The notes: a model not told the origin generated them from the sequence alone. A DNA stretch of 9,994 bases from Methanoregulaceae archaeon (GCA_028679275.1 JAJRBV010000065.1:1-9994), one strand, 5' to 3'. Shown: positions 1-6,856, counted from the stretch's first letter. A program made the numbers and translations.

Positions 1-1
1 G

Positions 2-1894
2 GGAATGGTGCAGTACCGCAATGTCTGCACCCGGGTCGGGACCCCGGTGTATGATGCGCACCTTATCGATGTAGGACGTGGATTCGAAGCTAAGGATAAT
101 GCCAATCTCCAGGAGAACGCCGAGACCTCTCATAAAAAGAAGGCAGACAAGATAAGCAAGGAACAGTACCTCCTCCAGCTCCCTCCGCACCTCGCCGATC
201 ATCACCTTTTCGGGGACATCCACATCCATGACCTGGAATATTTTGGAACGCGGCCGTTCTGCCAGGACTGGGATCTCCGGTATTTCCTCTATTATGGCCT
301 GATGCCAGACGGGAATGGGACAAAAGCATCGGTTGCAGGGCCTGCAAAACGTCCCGAAGTTGCGATCCTTCATGCAGTAAAGGCCCTTGGAAGCGCCCAG
401 ACCAATTTTGCAGGGGGGCAGGGCTATTACAATTTTCTCACCTTCATTGCCCCGTTCTTCGAAGGGATGCCCTACGTTGAGATCCGCCAGCATATGCAGA
501 TGTTTGTGTACGAGATGACCCAGATGATGGTCGCCAGAGGGGGACAGCTGGTGTTCTCCTCCGTGCAACTCTCTCCCGGTGTTCCTGCGCTCTGGAAGGA
601 CAAGCCTTGCGTGTACAAGGGAAAGGTATGGGACGGCCATTCTGCCCCGCTCCGGACATACGGGCAGTTCGAACGCGAGGTACGCCTCCTCTTCAAAGCG
701 CTGATGGAGGTAATGCTCGAGGGGGATTACTGGGGCAAGCCGTTCAGTTTCCCAAAGCCGGAAATCAGCATCGAACCTGACTTCATGGAGGAAGATGCCG
801 AGTTTAACCAGAAACACCCCGATCTTCCCACGTACAGGGACCTGTATCTGCTCACGTTCGAGCTGGCATCCAAGTTCGGGACCCCCTACTACGACAATCA
901 GATGCCGGACTACCGTGGTGCCGGCAAGGGGATCTCGTGCTACCAGTGCTGCGCCTACCAGTTCTCTGCGGTTGCGGATGAAGATACTCAGTTTGAGGAC
1001 AAGCTCTTTTTCCGTGAAGGGAAGCATTTCTCGATGGGCTCCTGGCAGGTTGTGTCACTCAACTGTCCCCGCGCGTCATACGAGGCAGGAGGTGATGACA
1101 GGCGCCTTTATGCCGAATTGAGGGCACTGATGGATGTCTGCGTCGAAGTGTTCAAAATCAAACGGCGGTGGCTTGAGATCATCCGTGCAAACGGGCGAAT
1201 GCCGTTTGCCATGCAGCGCCCGAAGGACCCGCTGACAGGAGAGAGGGGAGCGATAGCTGTGGATCTTGACGGGCTCGTCTATACGATAGGAGTCGTCGGT
1301 GTCAACGAGATGGTGCAGCACCATACGGGCCACCAGCTGCACGAATCCCGTGAGGCATGGGCACTTGCCATCAGGGCGATGACAGAGATGGAGCTGTATG
1401 CAAAGGAGTTGTCTGCAAGGAACAACATGACCATCGCTCTCGCCCGGACACCTGCCGAGACCACCGGGCAGCGGTTCGCGGTTGCCGACCTCCTCTCAAA
1501 GGAGTATCGCGACTCTGCCAGGAAGGTGATCAAGGGGGATCTTGATCAGGGTCTCCTGATGCTTGGAAAGAGCAGGGATCTCCCCCTGTATTACACGAAC
1601 GGCACCCATGTTGCCCCTTCTGCCAAGATCCCGCTGGCCAAAAGGATGGAGATAGAGCATGTGTTTTTCCCTATCGTTGATGGTGGCAACATTTTCCACA
1701 TATGGCTGGGCGAGCAGCGGCCCGATCCCCGCGGACTGATGGACATGGCGATGAAGCTGTGCCGGAGTACCCAGATAGGGTATTTTGCCTTTACCCGGGA
1801 CCTCACCGTCTCTCTCAGGCAGTTCCGGGAATTAAAACCTGATAAAAAAAGGATATCGAACTGGATATCCGCTGAAACAAAGATCCAGGCCTGA
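2..1894 (+). CDS. nrdD: Anaerobic (class III) ribonucleoside-triphosphate reductase, NrdD-like, N-terminus outside window, C-terminal glycyl-radical domain absent
   Basis: NrdD reduces ribonucleoside triphosphates to deoxyribonucleotides without oxygen, using a thiyl radical generated from a glycyl radical. The frame is open to the left edge. The first visible residues (QYRNVCTRVGTPVYD) match the region after the ATP-cone, so the real start lies upstream. Counting from the ATG at base 5, the catalytic barrel is well kept: HIHDLEYFGTRPFCQD (73-88, Cys86 a candidate first active-site Cys), NFAGGQGYYNF (134-144), ARGGQLVFSS (177-186), SCYQCC (311-316, expected thiyl-radical Cys), MGSWQVVSLNCPRASY (344-359), RTPAETTGQRFA (481-492), YYTNGTH (529-535), GGNIFHIWLGE (560-570) and GYFAFTRDLTVS (592-603). 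Family members continue with CxxC zinc pairs and an RVxGY glycyl-radical motif. This one stops 26 residues after TRDLTVS with neither. No nrdG activase gene is visible. The family call is firm; catalytic competence is uncertain. Confidence 0.93.
   Translation, partial: GMVQYRNVCTRVGTPVYDAHLIDVGRGFEAKDNANLQENAETSHKKKADKISKEQYLLQLPPHLADHHLFGDIHIHDLEYFGTRPFCQDWDLRYFLYYGLMPDGNGTKASVAGPAKRPEVAILHAVKALGSAQTNFAGGQGYYNFLTFIAPFFEGMPYVEIRQHMQMFVYEMTQMMVARGGQLVFSSVQLSPGVPALWKDKPCVYKGKVWDGHSAPLRTYGQFEREVRLLFKALMEVMLEGDYWGKPFSFPKPEISIEPDFMEEDAEFNQKHPDLPTYRDLYLLTFELASKFGTPYYDNQMPDYRGAGKGISCYQCCAYQFSAVADEDTQFEDKLFFREGKHFSMGSWQVVSLNCPRASYEAGGDDRRLYAELRALMDVCVEVFKIKRRWLEIIRANGRMPFAMQRPKDPLTGERGAIAVDLDGLVYTIGVVGVNEMVQHHTGHQLHESREAWALAIRAMTEMELYAKELSARNNMTIALARTPAETTGQRFAVADLLSKEYRDSARKVIKGDLDQGLLMLGKSRDLPLYYTNGTHVAPSAKIPLAKRMEIEHVFFPIVDGGNIFHIWLGEQRPDPRGLMDMAMKLCRSTQIGYFAFTRDLTVSLRQFRELKPDKKRISNWISAETKIQA
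1844..1870 (-). terminator. Hairpin plus T7 terminator for the arsR-hsp20 operon, inside the nrdD 3' end
   Basis: On the minus strand a perfect 7-bp inverted repeat, GGATATC (1870-1864) and GATATCC (1857-1851), encloses a 6-base loop and is followed at once by seven T residues (1850-1844). It lies about 49 bases beyond the stop of the Hsp20-like gene. Archaeal termination depends mainly on the T-tract, and a hairpin is optional. The same bases encode the last residues of the NrdD-like protein on the plus strand. Confidence 0.6.
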
Positions 1895-1918
1895 TATCCG
1901 GTTCCGGCGTATCCTGCT

Positions 1919-2323
1919 TCACACCGGCTTTTTCTTTTTCAGGATGATGTCGATAACTCCGTGCCTGACCTGGTAGAAGCTGTGGATCACGTCGATTTTT
2001 GAATCGAGCCTGATGGGGGCACGCTGTTCGCCAACCACAATGGTAACCGAGTCAGCAGATATATCGGCATACGCCGCAAACCGCGATCCCGGGGGGAGGC
2101 TTGCCGTTATGAACAGATAATTCTCATCCTCGATCACTTCATACTCGATCTCTTCATGCGGATTTTTCCCGATATGGATAATCTGGGGGGTTTCCCCATG
2201 GTTCCCGGCAATGATGGTATACCCGATAAACCGGGCTCCTTCTCCCTGTGGCATGTTCCGGATGATATCCTCTACCATTCGAGCGATATTCTTCAGGAAA
2301 TCATCATACGGGTCATTCGGCAT
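1919..2323 (-). CDS. Hsp20/alpha-crystallin-like small heat-shock protein
   Basis: This is probably a cytoplasmic ATP-independent chaperone that binds unfolding proteins. The protein is 134 residues from the ATG at 2323, or 137 from the GTG at 2332. An N-terminal amphipathic stretch (DPYDDFLKNIARMVEDIIRNM) is followed by a beta-rich region resembling an alpha-crystallin/CS domain, at about residues 57-130: EYEVIEDENYLFITASLPPG, then DSVTIVVGEQ, and a final strand GVIDIILKKK that matches the usual GxLxVxLxK ending. No I-X-I tail motif follows. Its start lies inside the 3' end of the upstream ArsR-like gene, so translation is probably coupled. I prefer the ATG because an AGGT lies 12 bases before it but only 3 before the GTG; neither spacing is ideal. 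The fold call rests on pattern alone. Confidence 0.75.
   Translation of the reverse strand: MPNDPYDDFLKNIARMVEDIIRNMPQGEGARFIGYTIIAGNHGETPQIIHIGKNPHEEIEYEVIEDENYLFITASLPPGSRFAAYADISADSVTIVVGEQRAPIRLDSKIDVIHSFYQVRHGVIDIILKKKKPV
1929..1939 (+). terminator. T5-C-T5 tract, probable terminator for nrdD
   Basis: The plus strand carries TTTTTCTTTTT 35 bases after the nrdD stop codon. Oligo-T tracts are the known core signal for archaeal transcription termination. On the minus strand the same bases encode the Lys-rich tail (LKKKKPV) of the Hsp20-like protein, so the tract may instead be only a coding by-product. Confidence 0.45.
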
Positions 2324-2930
2324 CGATTCCACACAACCTGAATGTCGGGCCTTCCTGCTCGACGATCTGTTTTTTCCGCAGCGCTGACAGTCCTGCAGCG
2401 AGGTTCTGGACGGGCAATCCCGTCAGTTCTGATAGCTCTTCCCCGGTAAGATTGCAGTGGGCCAGAGCGATGACAAGATCGATTTCGGTATCGTCACTGA
2501 GCAGATCCCTGCCCTGTTGCACAATCTCCCGAATCTGGATATCGATATCCTTCTCAAGGTTACGGAGATTCATGGTCTGTTCTTCGCGTGCATTCACAAG
2601 TTTCCTGAGCTGGCCCAATGATTTTTTCAGTCTGATATTCTGGTCTCCCGTGGCGGTAAGGCTCTCTTCAAGCCGTCTGAGACTTACCATGACGCTGATG
2701 TCATTTGCCAGGTAATAGTACTTGCGCCTCCGCTCATCAAGCCGGAACGACAGGATCTCCTCCCGTTCCATCAGCTGGAGATGCTCGATTACGGCTTTGG
2801 GAGAGAGCAAAAGGCGATCGGAGATCTCAGTGACAAAACAGGGCTTCTGCCTGAGCAGTTCGATGATTCGCCGGCGGTTTCTGTTTCCCAGTATATCGAG
2901 GATCCTGGCGACCTCAACATGGTCCAGCAT
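2313..2930 (-). CDS. ArsR-like transcriptional regulator with two winged-helix regions and a coiled coil
   Basis: This is a predicted DNA-binding regulator of 205 residues. Residues 6-75 form an ArsR-type winged helix: RILDILGNRNRRRIIELL, a recognition helix around SPKAVIEHLQLM (43-54) and a basic wing, DERRRKYYYL (65-74). Residues 82-141 are charged, heptad-like and probably a coiled coil for dimerisation. Residues 145-195 (GEELSELTGLP, then LSALRKKQIVEQEG) look like a second winged helix. No metal-binding CxC pair is evident, so metal sensing is not supported. This architecture resembles archaeal regulators of the COG1777 kind, from memory. It precedes and overlaps the Hsp20-like gene by 11-20 bases, which suggests it controls its own stress operon. 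A TATA box lies about 30 bases upstream with no Shine-Dalgarno, consistent with a near-leaderless transcript. Confidence 0.88.
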   Translation of the reverse strand: MLDHVEVARILDILGNRNRRRIIELLRQKPCFVTEISDRLLLSPKAVIEHLQLMEREEILSFRLDERRRKYYYLANDISVMVSLRRLEESLTATGDQNIRLKKSLGQLRKLVNAREEQTMNLRNLEKDIDIQIREIVQQGRDLLSDDTEIDLVIALAHCNLTGEELSELTGLPVQNLAAGLSALRKKQIVEQEGPTFRLCGIDAE

Positions 2931-2950
2931 TGATTACTTGATGTTAGGGA

Positions 2951-2967
2951 TTTTGATATATATAGTT
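2951..2967 (-). promoter_or_regulatory. TATA box of the arsR-hsp20 operon
   Basis: On the minus strand the sequence AACTATATATATCAAAA, with TATATATA at 2964-2957, is centred about 30 bases before the ATG at 2930. This is the clearest archaeal box A in the window. Transcription would start only a few bases before the ATG. No ribosome-binding site is seen, so the mRNA is probably almost leaderless. A purine-rich GCAAATAA upstream could serve as the TFB recognition element. Confidence 0.65.
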
Positions 2968-3027
2968 ATTTGCTTCAGGAAAGGAGTGTTCCGGTTGAGA
3001 TCCTGATATTCCGGAGCATACCATGAA

Positions 3028-4422
3028 TCAGGGAGGGTGGGCGGGGATAACGTCATTGCGGTCTCGCGGTGCCCGGAGTGCAAATACCATGGCTGAAAAA
3101 GCCATCACCGCGTAAAGCATGACTGCCCATCCCGCAGCAGAGAGGAACAGGGATACATTCTCCGGGTTTACCTGGGTATCGCCCATGATAAGGCCAAAGA
3201 TGATAATGATGATGGCATTGGAAAGGCTTATCCCAATCAGCCTTGCCGTTTCCGTTCCCCCGGACAGGATCCCGAAATGCTCGCGTGGAACTCCGATCAG
3301 CGCCCACTTGACCACTGACGGCATGAAAAGGGCAAAACCGAGACCATTCATGGCGAGGGACACAATAATCAGCAGCAGGGAGGTGGACGTGTCGATTCCG
3401 ACCAGAAGGAGCATTCCAATTCCATTGACCAGGCACCCTGCAGCGGCAACGCGTTGTGGGGGATACCGGTCTGAAAGTCTCCCGCAGTAGGGACCGAGCA
3501 CAATCAGCAGCAGCTGCGAGATCAGGAGCACGATTCCGGTAGTCCGGGGATCCATCCCGTATACGTACTGGAGGAAGAGGGAGAGGATCAGGGTGATTCC
3601 AAAACCACTTCCCTGGAAGATGATATTCGCGCCGATGGCGTGGGAGAGGTTGCCTGAGGAGAAGAGAGCCGGTGGGATAAGCGGGGTCGAACAACGCCGT
3701 TCCCAGAGGTAAAATCCGGCAAGTGCACCAGAGCCTGCAATGAGAATTGCAAGACCTTTCAGGGAGCTGATTCCTGAAAGGCCATACATGAACAGCAGGA
3801 CACCTGAGATAAAAAGTATCATCCCGAACCGATCATAATCAGAAGTCCGGGCAAGTTCGCACTCTCCCCGTACTCTTGACAGGATGAGGAGCAGGTTTAC
3901 CGCAGCGATAACGGCAACGATGGCAAAGATCCCTCTCCAGCTTGCATAATAGGTGATGGCTCCCCCGGCTAGGAGTCCCGCGCCAAACCCGGTGAACATT
4001 GCCGCGATGTTGATCCCGAGCGCTCTTCCGCGCTCTTTTTCAGGGAAGACGAGGGAGAGCAGGGCAATCGATGTGCCAAACACCATGGCAGCACCGATTC
4101 CGGTCAGAACCCTTCCTGCAATGAGAACCTGCATGCCAGGTGCGAACATGCAGATAATCGCTGCAACAAGGTAGACTCCCATTCCGGCAGTGAAGACCTT
4201 TTTCGACCCCCTGATATCTGCGATCCTCCCGAATGGAACGAGAAATGCTCCGGCAACAAGGAAGAATGACGCGGTGATCCAGCCGAGCAGGGCGACATCG
4301 GCAGAAAATTCTGTTCCGATGACGGGAGTGGCGATGATGAGGGAGGCTACCATGAAGGGGGCTATCGCAGACCCGAGTGCGGCTATGACCTGGACGAGCC
4401 TTTTGCTGGCTGCCGAATACAT
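3028..4422 (-). CDS. MFS exporter, DHA2/EmrB-QacA type (14 TM)
   Basis: This is an integral membrane transporter of about 464 residues, probably a proton-driven drug or small-molecule exporter; the substrate cannot be told. Counting from the ATG at 4422, TM1 follows KRLVQVIAALGSAIAPFM. MFS motif A, GRIADIRGSKK, is at about 65-75, motif B, GRVLTGIGAA, at about 103-112, and a Gly-rich motif-C-like segment, GFGAGLLAGG, at about 145-154. Length and hydrophobic pattern fit the 14-helix DHA2 family. A cytosolic loop, LSRVRGECELARTSDYDRFG, divides the chain, and the tail is hydrophilic. The frame extends to an ATG at 4548, adding 42 polar residues, but homologous proteins start close to TM1, so 4422 is preferred. 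A T6 tract about 29 bases upstream could act as a weak box A for a leaderless start. The gene follows guaB on the same strand but after a gap. Confidence 0.9.
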   Translation of the reverse strand: MYSAASKRLVQVIAALGSAIAPFMVASLIIATPVIGTEFSADVALLGWITASFFLVAGAFLVPFGRIADIRGSKKVFTAGMGVYLVAAIICMFAPGMQVLIAGRVLTGIGAAMVFGTSIALLSLVFPEKERGRALGINIAAMFTGFGAGLLAGGAITYYASWRGIFAIVAVIAAVNLLLILSRVRGECELARTSDYDRFGMILFISGVLLFMYGLSGISSLKGLAILIAGSGALAGFYLWERRCSTPLIPPALFSSGNLSHAIGANIIFQGSGFGITLILSLFLQYVYGMDPRTTGIVLLISQLLLIVLGPYCGRLSDRYPPQRVAAAGCLVNGIGMLLLVGIDTSTSLLLIIVSLAMNGLGFALFMPSVVKWALIGVPREHFGILSGGTETARLIGISLSNAIIIIIFGLIMGDTQVNPENVSLFLSAAGWAVMLYAVMAFSAMVFALRAPRDRNDVIPAHPP

Positions 4423-4657
4423 ACTGGACTTGTTGGACAGAAAGTGGTAAAAAACCTCACGCAGTATCGGGATTGTACGACTCTGGGTGGCCTGATGCAG
4501 GGTATCGGGAAATTTGGACGGGAATATGGATACCTCCTCAAGGTGCATCGTGCTTTCTTGCCGTCATATCCGGCAGCACGAGGATCTTCTGGCCGGAGGA
4601 AAGACACGATTTGACAGGGATCCGGCAGATGACGAATCAGCCTCCGGGAAAAAAGGA
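4423..4657. other. Spacer between guaB and the MFS gene
   Basis: This stretch of about 235 bases is non-coding if the MFS start at 4422 is right. The minus strand holds a T6 tract straight after the guaB stop, a bulged inverted repeat at 4550-4579 (GTGCT and GCCG pairing with CGGC and AGCAC), an unused Shine-Dalgarno-like GAGGAGGT near 4535, and a T6 tract at 4454-4449. The alternative MFS start at 4548 would make 4423-4548 coding. I see no tRNA or recognisable riboswitch. Confidence 0.5.
4649..4654 (-). terminator. T6 tract just after guaB
   Basis: On the minus strand TTTTTT begins 3 bases after the guaB TAA stop. A weak GGAT/ATCC pairing overlaps the stop codon. Oligo-T alone can terminate archaeal transcription, so this is a plausible but weak end for the mfnB-guaB transcript. 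Confidence 0.4.
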
Positions 4658-6130
4658 TTAATCGGAGATCCGGTAATTCGGAGCCTCGTCAGTGATGAGT
4701 ATGTTATGGGGATGGCTCTCGGTCTGTCCGGCACTGGTGATCCTGATAAAGCAGGTTTTGGTATGCATCTCTCCAATAGTCCGGGATCCGGTGTATCCCA
4801 TCGCTGACTTGAGCCCTCCCACCAGCTGGTAGAGCACATCGGAGACACTCCCGACATATGGGGTCACTCCCTCGACACCCTCAGGGACGAACTTGGTACG
4901 GCCGATCTCCTTTTTCTGGAAATAACGGTCACTTGAAGCCCCCCCGCTCATTGCTCCGAGAGACCCCATCCCCCGGTATTGCTTGTAGCGGCGTCCCTTC
5001 ATGGTGATGATCCGGCCCGGAGATTCATCGCTGCCGGCAAAGAGACTCCCGATCATCACACTGTCGGCCCCCGCAGCGATTGCTTTTGCCACATCACCCG
5101 AAAATCGTACCCCTCCGTCAGCAATGACAGGGATACCGGCTTCCCTGGCAACATCGGCAACACTTGCGATCGCGGTAATCTGGGGAACTCCGACTCCGGC
5201 TACGATCCGGGTCGTGCAGATGGATCCCGGCCCGATCCCCACTTTAAGCCCGTCTACCGTATCCATCAGGTCCTCAGCAGCCTTCGCAGTCGCAATATTC
5301 CCGGCAATCACATCCGCCCGGGCACTCTCCTTTATGTTTCTTACCGAATTGACGACGTTCATGTTGTGGCCGTGGGCACAGTCGACAACGAGTGCATCCG
5401 TTCCCTCCTCGTCAAGGAGCATTGCCCGTTCGAAATCGAACGGACCTACCGCGGCGGCAACCCGGAGTTTTCCTGAGCTGCCCCGTGTAGCACTCGGGTA
5501 CTGGCGTTTTTCGAGGATGTCCTGCATTGTGATAATTCCGGCCAGGCCCCCGTCCTTGTTGATCACAGGGAGCCGTTCCACCTTGTGGGTATACATCACC
5601 TCAAGTGCCTGTTCCATGGTGATGTCTTCCCCGGCCGTAATCGGCTTTCGGGTCATGATTGCACGGACGCTCTCGGCCCCGCGCCGGCTTGAGATTCCCC
5701 TCACGTCCCGCCTGCTGACAATCCCCACGACAATGCCATTCTCAAGGACAGGGACACCGCCGATACCATGCTCGTTCATGAGCCGTTCAACGTCAGAGAC
5801 ACTTGTTTCGGGAGAGACCGAGAGGACCTTCCGCTCGATCAGTTCGGCAGCCTGCTTGACAAACCGGAGTTCGGCTGCCTCTTCCTCAGCAGTCATGTTC
5901 CGGTGGATGACCCCGATCCCGCCATTCCGGGCAAGGGCTATTGCCATGGCCGATTCGGTGACGGTGTCCATTGCAGAGGATACGAGAGGGATATTTAACG
6001 GGATATTTTTTGAAAAAAGGGTTTTTGTATTCGTTTCATTTGGCTCGACATGAGACTCCGCTGGGAGGAGCAGGACATCATCAAATGTCAGCGCAAGGGG
6101 GGCATCCAGCTTCCCGGTATACATTCTCAT
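4658..6130 (-). CDS. guaB: Inosine-5'-monophosphate dehydrogenase
   Basis: GuaB oxidises IMP to XMP with NAD+, the committed step to GMP, in the cytoplasm. The 490 residues match the full-length CBS-containing enzyme. The N-terminal barrel part has LTFDDVLLLPAES (14-26), then SSAMDTVTES (51-60) and GGIGVIHRNM (70-79). Two CBS domains follow at about 102-148 and 152-208 (VPVLENGIVVGIVSRRD; LPVINKDGGLAGIITMQD). The barrel resumes with VVDCAHGHN (248-256), the catalytic loop GPGSICTTR (300-308, nucleophile Cys305), IADGGVRFSGD (336-346), RYKQYRGMGS (381-390), the flap residues SDRYFQ (400-405) and ESHPHN (471-476). The ATG at 6130 overlaps the mfnB stop as ATGA. A second ATG at 6124 has a GGTG 8 bases before it and fits the MYTxKL start I recall from homologues, so it may be the true start. 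It is translated from the mfnB transcript. Confidence 0.98.
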   Translation of the reverse strand: MRMYTGKLDAPLALTFDDVLLLPAESHVEPNETNTKTLFSKNIPLNIPLVSSAMDTVTESAMAIALARNGGIGVIHRNMTAEEEAAELRFVKQAAELIERKVLSVSPETSVSDVERLMNEHGIGGVPVLENGIVVGIVSRRDVRGISSRRGAESVRAIMTRKPITAGEDITMEQALEVMYTHKVERLPVINKDGGLAGIITMQDILEKRQYPSATRGSSGKLRVAAAVGPFDFERAMLLDEEGTDALVVDCAHGHNMNVVNSVRNIKESARADVIAGNIATAKAAEDLMDTVDGLKVGIGPGSICTTRIVAGVGVPQITAIASVADVAREAGIPVIADGGVRFSGDVAKAIAAGADSVMIGSLFAGSDESPGRIITMKGRRYKQYRGMGSLGAMSGGASSDRYFQKKEIGRTKFVPEGVEGVTPYVGSVSDVLYQLVGGLKSAMGYTGSRTIGEMHTKTCFIRITSAGQTESHPHNILITDEAPNYRISD

Positions 6131-6813
6131 CCCACCATCCGTGCCAGCCGGACGACCAGGTCTTCCTGGATCGTGGCATTCCTGTTTCCACCGCAGACCA
6201 TTCCCCGCACACCGATGATATCGGGATTTATCCTCCGCAGGGCAGGGAGGTGATCGAAACTGAGTGACCCGGCAAGGGCCGTCTGCAGCCCTCCCTCCCG
6301 GTTCAGGGCAGCAAACTCCCCAAGTGATTCCTCGTTCATGAAATCAAAGGTGCTCTTCCCGTCTTTCACTCCGGTGTCAACCATCGCAACATCAGCCCCG
6401 GCCGCAGCAGCAATCGGAGACATTGCAAAAGGAGAGATCGCACCCAGCCTGACATAATCGGAATAGGCCGCTATCACAACGTACTTCTCGGGGAATTCGT
6501 CTTTGACCGCCTTCACGACCGCCCCGATGACTTCCCCTGCCCTTTCGGCTCCGTCAAACATCAGTCCGATCTTGACATAGTCTGCCCCGGCATGGGCTGC
6601 CCCGTATGCCGCAAGAGAAGCGCCTCCGGGTCTGAAATCGAAGTCACCGATGGCAGCACTGACCGGCTTGCCGGAGAGCTCCCTGACTGCACGGATAATC
6701 CAGGGAAAATTTGCCCCGAGCGATCCCTCCGCAGGCCGTTTCACATCGATGATATCAGCGGCACAGGATCGCTTCGCCTCTTCAATATCCCTCGGGCTGA
6801 CCAGCAATCGCAT
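6127..6813 (-). CDS. mfnB: (5-formylfuran-3-yl)methyl phosphate synthase (4-HFC-P synthase)
   Basis: MfnB condenses two molecules of glyceraldehyde-3-phosphate to the furan precursor of methanofuran, the C1 carrier of the first step of methanogenesis. The 228-residue protein is a TIM barrel of the UPF0264/MJ1099 family and begins MRLLVSPRDIEEA. The known catalytic residues of MJ1099 (Asp25, Lys27, Lys85, Asp151, Lys155, from memory) have clear counterparts: Asp23 and Lys25 in DIIDVKRPAEGSLGANFPW, Lys81 in DYVKIGL, and Asp146 and Lys150 in MVDTGVKDGKS. SLSFDHLPAL and the final DIIGVRGMVCGG also fit the family. It is the first gene of an operon with guaB, its stop overlapping guaB's first possible start. 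It is divergent from the HisA-like gene across 43 bases. No Shine-Dalgarno precedes the ATG, which suggests leaderless translation. Confidence 0.95.
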   Translation of the reverse strand: MRLLVSPRDIEEAKRSCAADIIDVKRPAEGSLGANFPWIIRAVRELSGKPVSAAIGDFDFRPGGASLAAYGAAHAGADYVKIGLMFDGAERAGEVIGAVVKAVKDEFPEKYVVIAAYSDYVRLGAISPFAMSPIAAAAGADVAMVDTGVKDGKSTFDFMNEESLGEFAALNREGGLQTALAGSLSFDHLPALRRINPDIIGVRGMVCGGNRNATIQEDLVVRLARMVG

Positions 6814-6856
6814 AGGATTTAATGATCCTGTATGCTAATAGTGATTACGCTACACC
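6814..6856. promoter_or_regulatory. Divergent promoter region between mfnB and the HisA-like gene
   Basis: These 43 bases must carry at least part of both promoters. On the plus strand, ATTTAATG (near 6817-6824) sits about 37 bases before the HisA-like ATG and could be its box A. On the minus strand, CTATTAGCATA (near 6841-6831) is about 23 bases before the mfnB ATG. An inverted repeat, AGGAT-N6-ATCCT (6814-6829), overlaps the plus-strand box and abuts the mfnB start, a possible operator. Neither gene has a Shine-Dalgarno here. The TATA calls are weak. Confidence 0.4.

Noticed and set aside
1842..1990. A possible frameshift at the A7 tract that would restore a glycyl-radical end (the +1 frame reads KKGYRTGYPLKQRSRPD)
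   Set aside because: The RTGY resemblance is superficial. The preceding zinc Cys pairs and the usual residues after the Gly are absent, and the frame then runs antisense through the Hsp20-like gene to a stop near 1974.
3053..3694. A 213-codon minus-strand frame within the MFS gene
   Set aside because: It is an out-of-frame shadow of the transporter, which has clear MFS motifs in its own frame; this one shows none.
4550..4579. The bulged inverted repeat as a riboswitch or guaB terminator
   Set aside because: Only 5 + 4 bp with a 5-base bulge, no T-tract directly after it, and no match to a riboswitch core I know. Kept only as a note in the spacer.
4979..5476. A 165-codon plus-strand frame within guaB
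   Set aside because: It overlaps the conserved catalytic part of guaB and another antisense shadow, and has no start signal or domain.
5001..6053. A 350-codon open frame antisense to guaB
   Set aside because: It lies wholly within guaB on the other strand, has a Ser/Arg/Pro/Thr-rich composition typical of a codon-phase shadow, and shows no recognisable motif.
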